From Mimachlamys varia (lineage: Eukaryota > Mollusca > Bivalvia > Pectinida > Pectinidae): 64,000 nt of DNA. The stretch's first letter is position 1. The number at the start of each line of letters is the position of its first letter. Location of the stretch: the NCBI GenBank assembly GCA_947623455.1, contig OX392527.1, forward strand, positions 6,506,001-6,570,000. The letters are read 5' to 3'. A model generated the notes under the pieces. That model was not told where the DNA came from, did no database searches, and saw only the letters and a list, made by a program, of their open reading frames with translations. The position numbers were made by a program, and so were the translations under genes. Positions 48,056 to 61,400 of this stretch are shown here, one piece after another.

Positions 48056-48287
48056 TAATTGTGATTAGTTACATTTTGATAACAAAAAAGTATTATTGTG
48101 TTCAAAAAAAGGAAAGAATATTAGTAATGTAGAAATATATTTATGTTCAATATGATGTCTCCTTTTAATCAGAAAACAACTTATTTGATACACAGACACA
48201 CCTTACCAGCATCATGTCAATTCCCTGTTTTCTGATTTAACATGTGTTTCTATTTTCTGTTTATTGTTTGCCCTCCTTTCTGTTATG

Positions 48288-48529
48288 GTCCCTACTCTCT
48301 CTTAGTCCCTCCTCTCTCCTAGTCCCTCCTCTCTCTTAGTCCCTCCTGTCTGTAAGGGTCCCTCCTCTCTCTTAGTCCCTCCTCTCTGTAAGGGTCCCTC
48401 CTCTCTGTAAGGGTCCCTCCTCTCTGTAAGGGTCCCTCCTCTCTGTAAGGGTCCCTCCTCTTTGTAAGGGTCCCTCCTGTCTGTAAGGGTCCCTCCTCTC
48501 TGTAAGGGTCCCTCCTCTCTGTATTGGTA
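48288..48529. repeat. Pyrimidine-rich 19/17-bp minisatellite
   Basis: The main unit is CCCTCCTCTCTGTAAGGGT (19 bp), and a second form is CCCTCCTCTCTCTTAGT (17 bp). About 13 units in total. The 17-bp forms cluster at the left end. The + strand is strongly pyrimidine-biased. Confidence 0.93.
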
Positions 48530-49320
48530 TTTATAAGATGATCTGTAATTTACAGCTATTCACGTCTTAACTGACCAACAATCCTCCATTGGTCAATCGT
48601 TTGACCATGTCTTGAGGGGCAGCACCCACATCATGTATGAACACTGTCACTGCCAGGGTACACAGCTAGATTACAGACATAACTGTCTGTAGCACTATAT
48701 CAGAAATCCGTCCAAGGAAACCTCTCTTCACAATCATCTCCTGGTCCTCCAGCTAGCAACTTGTCTATATACATACCTGTATTAGCAATAGCAACTTACT
48801 CAACCACCTGTTGCAAACTTTAGAAGCTTTTCATATAAGCAAGTTGACAAGAAAGGCGAAAATATTACGATTCTGTGTTTCAAGTTTGTATTTACCAGGA
48901 GTATGGCCTACAGTGTTGCCTTTAAAGGTTTTTTTAAAGAAAGATTGTTTGACTAAACGATGGTTGTGAAGAGAAAACGTAGACTTTTACTACTTAATGT
49001 GATGTATTTTTTATTTTACTATGAGATAGATGTTAATACTTCGTTACAGAGTTGATTAAATATCTTTCAGCAATATGAAATCAAATCTTTGTTTTTCCTT
49101 ATTCATATGAGAATTATTGTGATGTTGGTATTTATTCGGATCGTGTGTTCATCACTTAACTTTTCACTCAAATTCTTCTGAACTCAAAAAAGTTATTGGG
49201 TTATATCAGTACATGATCCTCAACAATTATATTATCTTGTGAGGCAATTTGAAATCATGCATCAAAGTCGTTTTGTAAATCTACACGGATGTGAATTGGA
49301 AATCTATTGTCTTAATGTTT
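48530..49320. other. AT-rich intergenic sequence, nothing recognised
   Basis: About 790 bases without convincing coding frames, RNA genes or repeats. Confidence 0.5.
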
Positions 49321-49329
49321 CCTTTTTGC

Positions 49330-50240
49330 AAGATCACCAGAGTTAAAGTGTTACAAACCTTCAAACAACTTATTCAGAAAAACCAGGAGGTCAGAAGTGA
49401 GTAGATTAAGTGTATTTGACCAGTATGTAGCTGAGGCGGAGTGATACAAATTTTCCTCAAAGAAATGAACTTGACCTACTTTCAGGGTCAAAATAGTAAA
49501 TTATGCAGAAATTTAAAAGGCAGTTATATTAGGCAGTTGGTGTCTAGTACAGTGCTACACAGCTTCCTTAAGTAAATAACCTTGATAAATGTTCAAGGTC
49601 ACAATGTAAACATGTTAAAAAGCAGATGTTTCAGGATAGTAGTACCAGGTACTTGGCCCGTAGGTATTCTCTGAACAGAAGATTATAAAGTGTCATCCAA
49701 TGAATTACCTCAGCTCACTTTGAAACATTATCTAGCATAACACCAAGTGCAATGATACATGTATTCGGTCAGTAGGTACCCCGGACAGAGAAATTTAAGT
49801 TTGCCTAAAATAATGACCTTATCATACTTTCATGGTCACTTGAGTCAAATATATACACACCTTTCCAATTTCTTCAGAATGATCAACAGGCTAACAGTAA
49901 CAATACTCGGCCTGTATCTAGCACAACCAACATACCAAGATCATTGATAATCAGTCGGTAGATACCTCAGACAGAATGTTATAAACTTGTGCCAGGATCA
50001 TTGATAATCAGTCGGTAGATACCTCGGACAGAATGTTATAAACTTGTGCCAGGATCATTGATAATCAGTCGGTAGATACCTCAGACAGAATGTTATAAAC
50101 TTGTGCCAGGATCATTGATAATCAGTCGGTAGATACCTCGGACAGAATGTTATAAACTTGTGCCAAGAGATGAGCTTGGTCCACTTTCCAAATCACAGGG
50201 GTGAAATATGTAAATATCTTTCAATAACTTCTTCGGCAAT
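49330..50240. repeat. Old dispersed element with internal repeats of about 130-160 bp
   Basis: Motifs recur in order: GACCTACTTTCAGGGTCA, TAAATAACCTTGATAAATGT or TAATGACCTTATCATACTTT, AGTCAAATAT, TTTCAGAA, and GTCAGTAGGTACCCCGGACAGA or GTCGGTAGATACCTCGGACAGA. There are four or five diverged copies. The 57-bp array at 49938-50165 is a local expansion of part of this unit. Probably a degenerate transposable element. Confidence 0.5.
49938..50165. repeat. 57-bp tandem repeat, 4 copies
   Basis: The unit begins ATCATTGATAATCAGTCGGT and ends AACTTGTGCCAGG. Copies start near 49940, 49997, 50054 and 50111 with only a CAG/CGG difference alternating between them, so copy pairs 1 and 3, and 2 and 4, match. 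That points to duplication of a 114-bp dimer. Confidence 0.93.
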
Positions 50241-51340
50241 ACTAGGCCTGAGCGATGATATTTGACCAATATCATGCTGGAATAGAGTAGTGTGTTAGCC
50301 AAGGAGACTACGTTTCTGGTGACTGTTTTAACTTATTTCAGTTAAATTTTAGTATCGTACATATGTTTCAAGGATATTTTATCCTATATTCAAATCATAC
50401 TGTACTGATTGAGCAGAAATTTATTTGATTTTAACAATATATGGTTCAGACCTTTTCTGATTATTTGGGGTCAAGTCTAAAGTGGCTGCCACAGCAGACG
50501 CATTGAAATCCAGTTTCCATATAGAACCAAAATTCTACTGAACCAATTTTGCTTAAGTTTACTCAAAAGGTATGTATAAACATGACGTTTGAAAAACTGA
50601 AACAAAAAATAGGTGCTACATCTTGGGGGGGGGGGGGGGGTATCTAAACCTAATTGGTAATTGGAAGTGATTGATGTATTACTCAATACCAATTCTTTGT
50701 ATTGGTATGAAATATGGCAAACATCTTAAACGTACATATTGAAGTTACTGTAGATGTACTGGCATGTATTTTGGTGAGCTCAGAGTCAAGAAGCTTTATT
50801 TAACGTCGCATACATGTAACATAATAACATTAGCACTGTAGTGCTAATCTTGCGACAAACATGTGTATAAAAAGTATTTTAACAAAATATCACAGTACAT
50901 AATTATATCATTATAACAACTAGGTATACAATAAGCATACAGTACATCATAAGTATATGAAATCTCAAAAATCAACAGATAATCACTCACAATACTTACT
51001 GTGTGCAGAATAATATTGACTCAATTTACAGAAACTGTAGTTAGAGCAATTATAATTTAGCGAAATGCTTTCAGTGTGAAAATTGCTTAAATGAGATTAC
51101 TGGTACAATACAGACTTTCACAGCAAATTACAAGGATTCTTTTGGACTGATCTCTATGAATGCCTTTCGGAAATGATTGGAATCAAGACCGATTTGGCCA
51201 TCATGGCAGATTTTCCCCAGTGTTTGGTTCAGATAAACTTTTGACATGTTAAAGTTTGATTGATTGTCATTTATCTAAGCTCTAATTCTCTGTAACAAAA
51301 AGCATTGCGGCACTTTTCCTCCAAAAGTCTCGTGCCAGAT
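50241..51340. other. AT-rich intergenic sequence with a G16 run and a short hairpin
   Basis: A 16-base G homopolymer lies at 50625-50640. TTAGCACT-GT-AGTGCTAA (about 50830-50847) is a perfect 8-bp stem. No gene was recognised. Confidence 0.6.
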
Positions 51341-51352
51341 GCCTGAATTGCT

Positions 51353-52213
51353 TGTTATCAGCCCTATTCTGTTTACAGAATTGCTTATTTCAGCCCTATT
51401 CTGTGGACTGAATTGCTTGTTATCAGCTTTTTCTGTGAACAGAATTGCTTATTTCAGTCCTATTCTGTGGACAGACTTGCTTATTTCAGCCCTATTCTGT
51501 TTACAGAATTGCTTATTTCAGCTCTCTTCTGTGAACTGAATTGCTTGTTATCAGCTTTTTCTGTGGACAGAATTGCTTATTTCAGTCTTATTCTGTTGAC
51601 TGAATTGCTTTGTTTCAGCCCTATTCTGTGGACAGAATTGCTTGTTTCAGCCCTATTCTGCGGACAGAATAGCTTATTTCAGCCCTATTCTGTGGACAGA
51701 ATCGCTTGTTTCAGCCCTATTCTGCGGACAGAATAGCTTATTTCAGCTCTCTTCTGTTGACTGATTTGGTTGTTTCAGCCCTATTTTGTGAACTGATTTG
51801 GTTGTTTCAGCCCTATTCTGAGTACTGATTTGGTTGTTTCAGCCCTATTCTGTGGACTGATTTGTTTGTTTCAGTCCTATTTTGTGGACTGATTTGGTTG
51901 TTTCAGCCCTATTCTGTGGACTGATTTGGTTGTTTCAGTCCTATTCTGTGGACTGATTTGCTTGTTTCAGTCCTATTCTGTTGACTGAATTGCTTGTTTC
52001 AGCCCTATTTTGTGGACTGATTTGGTTGTTTCAGTCCTATTCTGTGGACTGGTTTGGTTGTTTCAGCCCTATTTTGTGGACTGATTTGGTTGTTTCAGCC
52101 CTATTCTGTGGACTGAATTGCTTGTTTCAGCCCTATTCTGTGGACTGAATTGCTTGTTTCAGTCCTATTCTGTGGACTGATTTGGTTGTTTCAGTCCTAT
52201 TCTGTTGACTGTT
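51353..52213. repeat. 32-bp minisatellite, type A
   Basis: The unit is CCCTATTCTGTGGACTGATT then TGGTTGTTTCAG. Early units have AGAATTGCTTATTTCAG and late ones GATTTGGTTGTTTCAG. Every unit carries a TTTCAG preceded by a T-rich stretch, like a 3' splice site on the + strand. Because 32 is not a multiple of three, the reading frame rotates and the frames near 51339-51736 are by-products. Confidence 0.95.
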
Positions 52214-52480
52214 TCAGCTTACCCTGGACGGTGAGTGGCTGGTTTCAGTCCAATCCTAAAAGTTGGAACGCTGAATGACTTGTTTCAGCTCAATCATATA
52301 AGTTAAGTTTTCATCCCTGTTTTGAACGCTTATAGGTTGTTTGTATGGTTTTAGTCCTACCTTGAAAGCTCAATGACTTGCTTTAATTCATGAATGCTGA
52401 ACCACTATTTTAAGCCCTATGCTGAACGCTAAATTTCAGTCGTATCATGTATGCTTATTGTATTGTTTTAGCCCTATCAT
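52214..52480. repeat. Transitional diverged repeats between the two 32-bp arrays
   Basis: Degenerate units carry intermediate forms (TCAGTCCAATCCTAAAAGTT, GTTTTAGTCCTACCTTGAAA, AAGCCCTATGCTGAACGCTA). They bridge the type A and type B consensus sequences with irregular spacing. Confidence 0.7.
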
Positions 52481-55400
52481 GAACGCTAACTGACTGGTTT
52501 AAGCCCTATCATGAACGCTAACTGACTGATTTAAGCCCTATCATGAACGCTAACTGACTGTTTTAAGCCCTATCATGAACACTGACTGGTTTAAGCCCTA
52601 TCATGAACGCTAACTGACTGGTTTAAACCCTATCATGAACGCTTACTGACTGGTTTAAGCCCTATTATGAACGCTAACTGACTGGTTTAAGCCATATCAT
52701 GAACACTGACTTGTTTAAGCCCTATCATGAACGCTAACTGACTGGTTTTAGCCCTATCATGAACGCTAACTAACTGGTTTAAGCCATATCATGAACACTG
52801 ACTTGTTTAAGCCATATCATGAACGCTAACTGACTGGTTTAAGCCCTATCATGAACGCTAACTGACTGGTTTAAGCCCTATCGTGAACGCTAACTGACTG
52901 GTTTAAGCCCTATCATGAACGCTAACTGACTGGTTTAAGCCCTATCATGAACGCTAACTGACTGGTTTAAGCCCTATCATGAACGCTAACTGACTTGTTT
53001 AAACCATATCGTGAACGCTAACTGACTTGTTTAAGCCCTATCATGAACGCTAACTGACTGGTTCAAGCCCTATCACGAACGCTAACTGACTGGTTTAAGC
53101 CCTATCATGAACGCTAACTGACTGGTTTAAGCCCTATCATGAACGCTAACTGACTGGTTTAAGCCCTATCATGAACACTGACTGGTTTAAGCCCTATCAT
53201 GAACGCTAACTGACTGGTTTAAGCTCTATCGTGAACGCTGACTGGTTTAAGCCCTATCATGAACGCTAACTGACTGGTTTAAGCCCTATCATGAACGCTA
53301 ACTAACTGGTTTAAGCCCTATCATGAACACTGACTTGTTTAAGCCCTATCATGAACGCTAACTAACTGGTTTAAGCCCCTTCGTGAACGCTAACTGACTT
53401 GTTTAAGCCATGTCATGAATGCTAACTGACTGGTTTAAACCCTACCATAAACGCTAACTAAATGGTTTAAGCCCTATCATGAACGCTAACTGACTGGTTT
53501 AAGCACTATCATGAACGCTACCTGACTGGTTTAAGCACTATCATGAACGCTAACTGACTGGTTTAAGCCCTATCATGAACGCTAACTGACTGGTTTAAGC
53601 CAAATCATGAACGCTAACTGACTGGTTTAAGCCCTATCATGAACGCTAACTGACTTGTTTAAGCCATATAACGAACGCTAACTTGACTGGTTTAAGCCCT
53701 ACCATAAACGCTAACTAACTGGTTTAAGCACTATCATGAACGCTAACTGACTGTTTTAAGCCCTATCATGAACACTGACTGGTTTAAGCCCTATCATGAA
53801 CGCTAACTGACTGGTTTAAACCCTATCATGAACGCTTACTGACTGGTTTAAGCCCTATCATGAACGCTAACTGACTGGTTTAAGCCATATCATGAACACT
53901 GACTTGTTTAAGCCCTATCATGAACGCTAACTGACTGGTTTTAGCCCTATCATGAACGCTAACTAACTGGTTTAAGCCATATCATGAACACTGACTTGTT
54001 TAAGCCATATCATGAACGCTAACTGACTGGTTTAAGCCCTATCATGAACGCTAACTGACTGGTTTAAGCCCTATCGTGATGGCTAACTGACTGGTTTAAG
54101 CCCTATCATGAACGCTAACTGACTTGTTTAAGCCCTATCATGAACGCTAACTGACTGGTTTAAGCCCTATCATGAACGCTAACTGACTTGTTATAACCAT
54201 ATCGTGAACGCTAACTGACTTGTTTAAGCCCTATCATGAACGCTAACTGACTGGTTCAAGCCCTATCACGAACGCTAACTGACTGGTTTAAGCCCTATCA
54301 TGAACGCTAACTGACTGGTTTAAGCCCTATCATGAACGCTAACTGACTGGTTTAAGCCCTATCATGAACACTGACTTGTTTAAGCCCTATCATGAACGCT
54401 AACTGACTGGTTTAAGCTCTATCGTGAACGCTGACTGGTTTAAGCCCTATCATGAACGCTAACTGACTGGTTTAAGCCCGATCATGAACGCTAACTAACT
54501 GGTTTAAGCCCTGTCATGAACACTGACTTGTTTAAGCCCTATCATGAACGCTAACTAACTGGTTTAAGCCCCTTCGTGAACGCTAACTGACTTGTTTAAG
54601 CCATGTCATGAATGCTAACTGACTGGTTTAAACCCTACCATAAACGCTAACTAAATGGTTTAAGCCCTATCATGAACGCTAACTGACTGGTTTAAGCACT
54701 ATCATGAACGCTACCTGACTGGTTTAAGCACTATCATGAACGCTAACTTACTGGTTTTAGCCCTATCATGAACGCTAGCTAACTGGTTAAAGCCCTATCA
54801 TGAACGTTAACTGACTGGTTTAAGCCCTATCATGAACGCTAACTGACTGGTTTAAGCCCTATCATGAACGCTAACTGACTGATTTAAGCCCTATCATGAA
54901 CGCTAACTGACTGGTTTTAGCCCTATCATGAACGCTAACTGACTGGTTTAAGCCCTATCATGAACACTGACTTGTTTAAGCCCTATCATGAACGCTAACT
55001 GACTGGTTTAAGCCCTATCATGAACGCTAACTGACTTGTTTAAGCCATATCATGAACGCTAACTGACTTGTTTAAGCCCTATCATGAACACTGACTTGTT
55101 TAAGCCCTATCATGAACGTTAACTGACTGGTTTAAGCCCTATCATGAACGCTAACTGACTGGTTTCAGCCCTATCATGAACACTGACTTGTTTAAGCCCT
55201 ATCATGAACGTTAACTGACTGGTTTAAGCCCTATCATGAACGCTAACTGAGTGGTTTAAGCCAAATCATGAACGCTAACTGACTGGTTTAAGCCCTATCG
55301 TGAACGCTAACTGACTTGTTTAAGCCATATAATGAACGCTAACTTGACTGGTTTAAGCCCTACCATAAACGCTAACTAACTGGTTTAAGCCCTATCATGA

Positions 55401-58400
55401 ACGCTAACTGACTGGTTTAAGCACTATCATGAACGCTAACTGACTGTTTTAAGCCCTATCATGAACATTGACTGGTTTAAGCCCTATCATGAACGCTAAC
55501 TGACTGGTTTAAACCCTATCATGAACGCTTACTGACTGGTTTAAGCCCTATCATGAACGCTAACTGACTGGTTTAAGCCATATCATGAACACTGACTTGT
55601 TTAAGCCCTATCATGAACGCTAACTGACTTGTTTAAGCCCTATCATGAACGCTAACTAACTGGTTTAAGCCATATCATGAACACTGACTTGTTTAAGCCA
55701 TATCATGAACGCTAACTGACTGGTTTAAGCCCTATCATGAACGCTAACTGACTTGTTTAAGCCCTATCGTGAACGCTAACTGACTGGTTTAAGCCCTATC
55801 ATGAACGCTAACTGACTGGTTTAAGCCCTATCATGAACGCTAACTGACTGGTTTAAGCCCTATCATGAACGCTAACTGACTTGTTTAAACCATATCGTGA
55901 ACGCTAACTGACTTGTTTAAGCCCTATCATGAACGCTAACTGACTGGTTCAAGCCCTATCACGAACGCTAACTGACTGGTTTAAGCCCTATCATGAACGC
56001 TAACTGACTGGTTTAAGCCCTATCACGAACGCTAACTGACTGGTTTAAGCCCTATCATGAACACTGACTGGTTTAAGCCCTATCATGAACGCTAACTGAC
56101 TGGTTTAAGCTCTATCGTGAACGCTGACTGGTTTAAGCCCTATCATGAACGCTAATGAACGCTAACTGACTGGTTTAAGCCCTATCATGAACGCTAACTA
56201 ACTGGTTTAAGCCCTATCATAAACACTGACTTGTTTAAGCCCTATCATGAACGCTAACTAACTGGTTTAAGCCCCTTCGTGAACGCTAACTGACTTGTTT
56301 AAGCCATGTCATGAATGCTAACTGACTGGTTTAAACCCTACCATAAACGCTAACTAAATATTTTAAGCCCTATCATGAACGCTAACTGACTGATTTAAGC
56401 ACTATCATGAACGCTACCTGACTGGTTTAAGCACTATCATGAGCGCTAACTGACTGGTTTAAGCCCTATCATGAACGCTAACTGACTGGTTTAAGCCAAA
56501 TCATGAACGCTAACTGACTGGTTTAAGCCCTATCATGAACGCTAACTGACTTGTTTAAGCCATATAACGAACGCTAACTTGACTGGTTTAAGCCCTACCA
56601 TAAACGCTAACTAACTGGTTTAAGCCCTATCATGAACGCTAACTGACTGGTTTAAGCACTATCATGAACGCTAACTGACTGTTTTAAGCCCTATCATAAA
56701 CACTGACTGGTTTAAGCAGTATCATGAACGCTAACTGACTGGTTTAAACCCTATCATGAACGCTTACTGACTGGTTTAAGCCCTATCATGAACGCTAACT
56801 GACTGGTTTAAGCCATATCATGAACACTGACTTGTTTAAGCCCTATCATGAACGCTAACTGACTGGTTTTAGCCCTATCATGAACGCTAACTAACTGGTT
56901 TAAGCCATATCATGAACACTGACTTGTTTAAGCCATATCATGAACGCTAACTGACTGGTTTAAGCCCTATCATGAACGCTAACTGACTTGTTTAAGCCCT
57001 ATCATGAACGCTAACTGACTGGTTTAAGCCCTATCATGAACGCTAACTGACTTGTTATAACCATATCGTGAACGCTAACTGACTTGTTTAAGCCCTATCA
57101 TGAACGCTAACTCACTGGTTCAAGCCCTATCACGAACGCTAACTGACTGGTTTAAGCCCTATCATGAACGCTAACTGACTGGTTTAAGCCCTATCATGAA
57201 CGCTAACTGACTGGTTTAAGCCCTATCATGAACACTGACTGGTTTAAGCCCTATCATGAACGCTAACTGACTGGTTTAAGCTCTATCGTGAACGCTGACT
57301 GGTTTAAGCCCTATCATGAACGCTAACTGACTGGTTTAAGCCCTATCATGAACGCTAACTAACTGGTTTAAGCCCTGTCATGAACACTGACTTGTTTAAG
57401 CCCTATCATGAACGCTAACTAACTGGTTTAAGCCCCTTCGTGAACGCTAACTGACTGGTTTAAGCCATGTCTTGAATGCTAACTGACTGGTTTAAACCCT
57501 ACCATAAACGCTAACTATATGGTTTAAGCCCTATCATGAACGCTAACTGACTGGTTTAAGCACTATCATGAACGCTACCTGACTGGTTTAAGCACTATCA
57601 TGAACGCTAACTGACTGGTTTAAGCCCTATCATGAACGCTAACTGACTTGTTTAAACCATATCGTGAACGCTAACTGACTTGTTTAAGCCCTATCATGAA
57701 CGCTAACTGACTGGTTCAAGCCCTATCACGAACGCTAACTGACTGGTTTAAGCCCTATCATGAACGCTAACTGACTGGTTTAAGCCCTATCACGAACGCT
57801 GACTGACTGGGTTAAGCCCTACCATGAACGCTAACTGACTGGTTTAAGCCCTATCATGAATGCTGACTGGTTTAAGCCCTATCATGAACGCTAACTGACT
57901 GGTTTAAGCCCTATCATGAACGCTGACTGACTGGTTTAAGCCCTATCATGAACGCTAACTGACTTGTTTAAGCCCTATCGTGAACGCTAACTGGACTGGC
58001 TTGTTTTAGCCCTATCATGAACGCTAACTGACTGGTTTAAACCCTATCATGAACGCTAACTGACTGGTTTAAGCCCTATCGTGAACGCTAACTGACTTGT
58101 TTTAGCCCTATCATGAACGCTAACTGACTGGTTTAAGCCCTATCATGAACGCTGACTGACTGGTTTAAGCCCTATCATGAACGCTAACTGACTGGTTTAA
58201 GCCCTATCGTGAACGCTAACTGACTTGTTTTAGCCCTATCATGAACGTCAACTGACTTGTTTAAGCCCTATCGTGAACGCTAACTGACTTGTTAAAGCCA
58301 TATCATGAACGCTAACTGACTGGTTTAAGCCCTATCGTGAACGCTAACTGACTGGTTTAAGCCCTATCATGAACGCTAACTGACTGGTTTAAGCCCTATC

Positions 58401-61400
58401 GTGAACGCTAACTGACTTGTTAAAGCCATATCATGAACGCTAACTGACTGGTTTAAACCCTATCATGAACGCTGACTGACTGGTTTAAGCCCTATCGTGA
58501 ACGCTAACTGACTGGTTTAAGCCCTATCATGAACGCTAACTGACTGGTTTAAGCCCTATCATGAACGCTAACTGACTTGTTTCAGCCATATCATAAACGC
58601 TAACTGACTGGTTTAAGCCCTATCGTGAACGCTAACTGACTTGTTTAAGCCCTATCATGAATGCTAACTGACTTGTTTAAGCCCTATCAGGAACGCTGAC
58701 TGACTGGTTTAAGCCCTATCGTGAATGCTAACTGACTGGTTTAAGCCCTATCATGAACGCTAACTGACTGGTTTAAGCCCTATCATGAACGCTAACTGAC
58801 TTGTTTCAGCCATATCATAAACGCTAACTGACTGGTTTAAGCCCTATCGTGAACGCTAACTGACTTGTTTAAGCCGTATCATGAACGCTAACTGACTTGT
58901 TTAAGCCCTATCATGAATGCTAACTGACTGGTTTAAGCCCTATCAGGAACGCTAACTGACTGGTTTAAGCCCTATCGTGAACGCTAACTGACTGGTTTAA
59001 GCCCTATCATGAACGCTAACTAACTGGTTTAAGCCCTACCATGAACGCTAACTGACTTGTTTAAGCCCTATCATGAACGCTAACTGACTGGTTTAAGCCC
59101 TATCATGAACGCTAACTGACTTGTTTCAGCCATATCATGAACGCTAACTGACTGGTTTAAGCACTATCATGAGCGGTAACTGACTGGTTTAAGCCCTATC
59201 GTGAACGCTAACTGACTTGTTTCAGCCATATCATGAACGCTAACTGACTGGTTTAAGCACTATCATGAACGCTAACTAACTGGTTTAAGCCATATCATGA
59301 ACACTGACTTGTTTAAGCCCTACCATGAACGCTAACTGACTGGTTTAAGCCCTATCATGAATGCTAACTGACTTGTTTAAGCCCTATCAGGAACGCTGAC
59401 TGACTGGTTTAAGCCCTATCGTGAATGCTAACTGACTGGTTTAAGCCCTATCATGAACGCTAACTGACTGGTTTAAGCCCTATCATGAACGCTAACTGAC
59501 TTGTTTCAGCCATATCATAAACGCTAACTGACTGGTTTAAGCCCTATCGTGAACGCTAACTGACTTGTTTAAGCCGTATCATGAACGCTAACTGACTTGT
59601 TTAAGCCCTATCATGAATGCTAACTGACTTGTTTAAGCCCTATCAGGAACGCTAACTGACTGGTTTAAGCCCTATCGTGAACGCTAACTGACTGGTTTAA
59701 GCCCTATCATGAACGCTAACTAACTGGTTTAAGCCCTACCATGAACGCTAACTGACTTGTTTAAGCCCTATCATGAACGCTAACTGACTGGTTTAAGCCC
59801 TATCATGAACGCTAACTGACTTGTTTCAGCCATATCATGAACGCTAACTGACTGGTTTAAGCACTATCATGAGCGGTAACTGACTGGTTTAAGCCCTATC
59901 GTGAACGCTAACTGACTTGTTTCAGCCATATCATGAACGCTAACTGACTGGTTTAAGCACTATCATGAACGCTAACTAACTGGTTTAAGCCATATCATGA
60001 ACACTGACTTGTTTAAGCCCTACCATGAACGCTAACTGACTGGTTTAAGCCCTATCATGAACGCTAACTGACTTGTTTAAGCCCTATCATGAACGCTAAC
60101 TGACTTGTTATAACCATATCGTGAACGCTAACTGACTTGTTTAAGCCCTATCATGAACGCTAACTCACTGGTTCAAGCCCTATCACGAACGCTAACTGAC
60201 TGGTTTAAGCCCTATCATGAACGCTAACTGACTGGTTTAAGCCCTATCATGAACGCTAACTGACTGGTTTAAGCCCTATCATGAACACTGACTGGTTTAA
60301 GCCCTATCATGAACGCTAACTGACTGGTTTAAGCTCTATCGTGAACGCTGACTGGTTTAAGCCCTATCATGAACGCTAACTGACTGGTTTAAGCCCTATC
60401 ATGAACGCTAACTAACTGGTTTAAGCCCTGTCATGAACACTGACTTGTTTAAGCCCTATCATGAACGCTAACTAACTGGTTTAAGCCCCTTCGTGAACGC
60501 TAACTGACTGGTTTAAGCCATGTCTTGAATGCTAACTGACTGGTTTAAACCCTACCATAAACGCTAACTGACTGGTTTAAGCCCTATCATGAACGCTAAC
60601 TGACTGGTTTAAGCCCTATCATGAACGCTACCTGACTGGTTTAAGCACTATCATGAACGCTAACTGACTGGTTTTAGCCCTATCATGAACGCTAGCTAAC
60701 TGGTTAAAGCCCTATCATGAACGTTAACTGACTGGTTTAAGCCCTATCATGAACGCTAACTGACTGGTTTAAGCCCTATCATGAACGCTAACTGACTGGT
60801 TTAAGCCCTATCATGAACGCTAACTGACTTGTTTAAGCCCTATCATGAACGCTAACTGACTGGGTTAAGCCCTACCATGAACGCTAACTGACTGGTTTAA
60901 GCCCTATAATGAATGCTGACTGGTTTAAGCCCTATCATGAACGCTAACTGACTGGTTTAAGCCCTATCATGAACGCTGACTGACTGGTTTAAGCCCTATC
61001 ATGAACGCTAACTGACTTGTTTAAGCCCTATCGTGAACGCTAACTGGACTGGCTTGTTTTAGCCCTATCATGAACGCTAACTGACTGGTTTAAACCCTAT
61101 CATGAACGCTAACTGACTGGTTTAAGCCCTATCGTGAACGCTAACTGACTTGTTTTAGCCCTATCATGAACGCTAACTGACTGGTTTAAGCCCTATCATG
61201 AACGCTGACTGACTGGTTTAAGCCCTATCATGAACGCTAACTGACTGGTTTAAGCCCTATCGTGAACGCTAACTGACTTGTTTTAGCCCTATCATGAACG
61301 CCAACTGACTTGTTTAAGCCCTATCGTGAACGCTAACTGACTTGTTAAAGCCATATCATGAACGCTAACTGACTGGTTTAAGCCCTATCGTGAACGCTAA

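Noticed and set aside
51339..51736. Frames of 66 and 107 codons in the type A 32-bp array
   Set aside because: The 32-bp unit rotates the frame, so the translation merely reads the repeat in three phases. No evidence of a gene.
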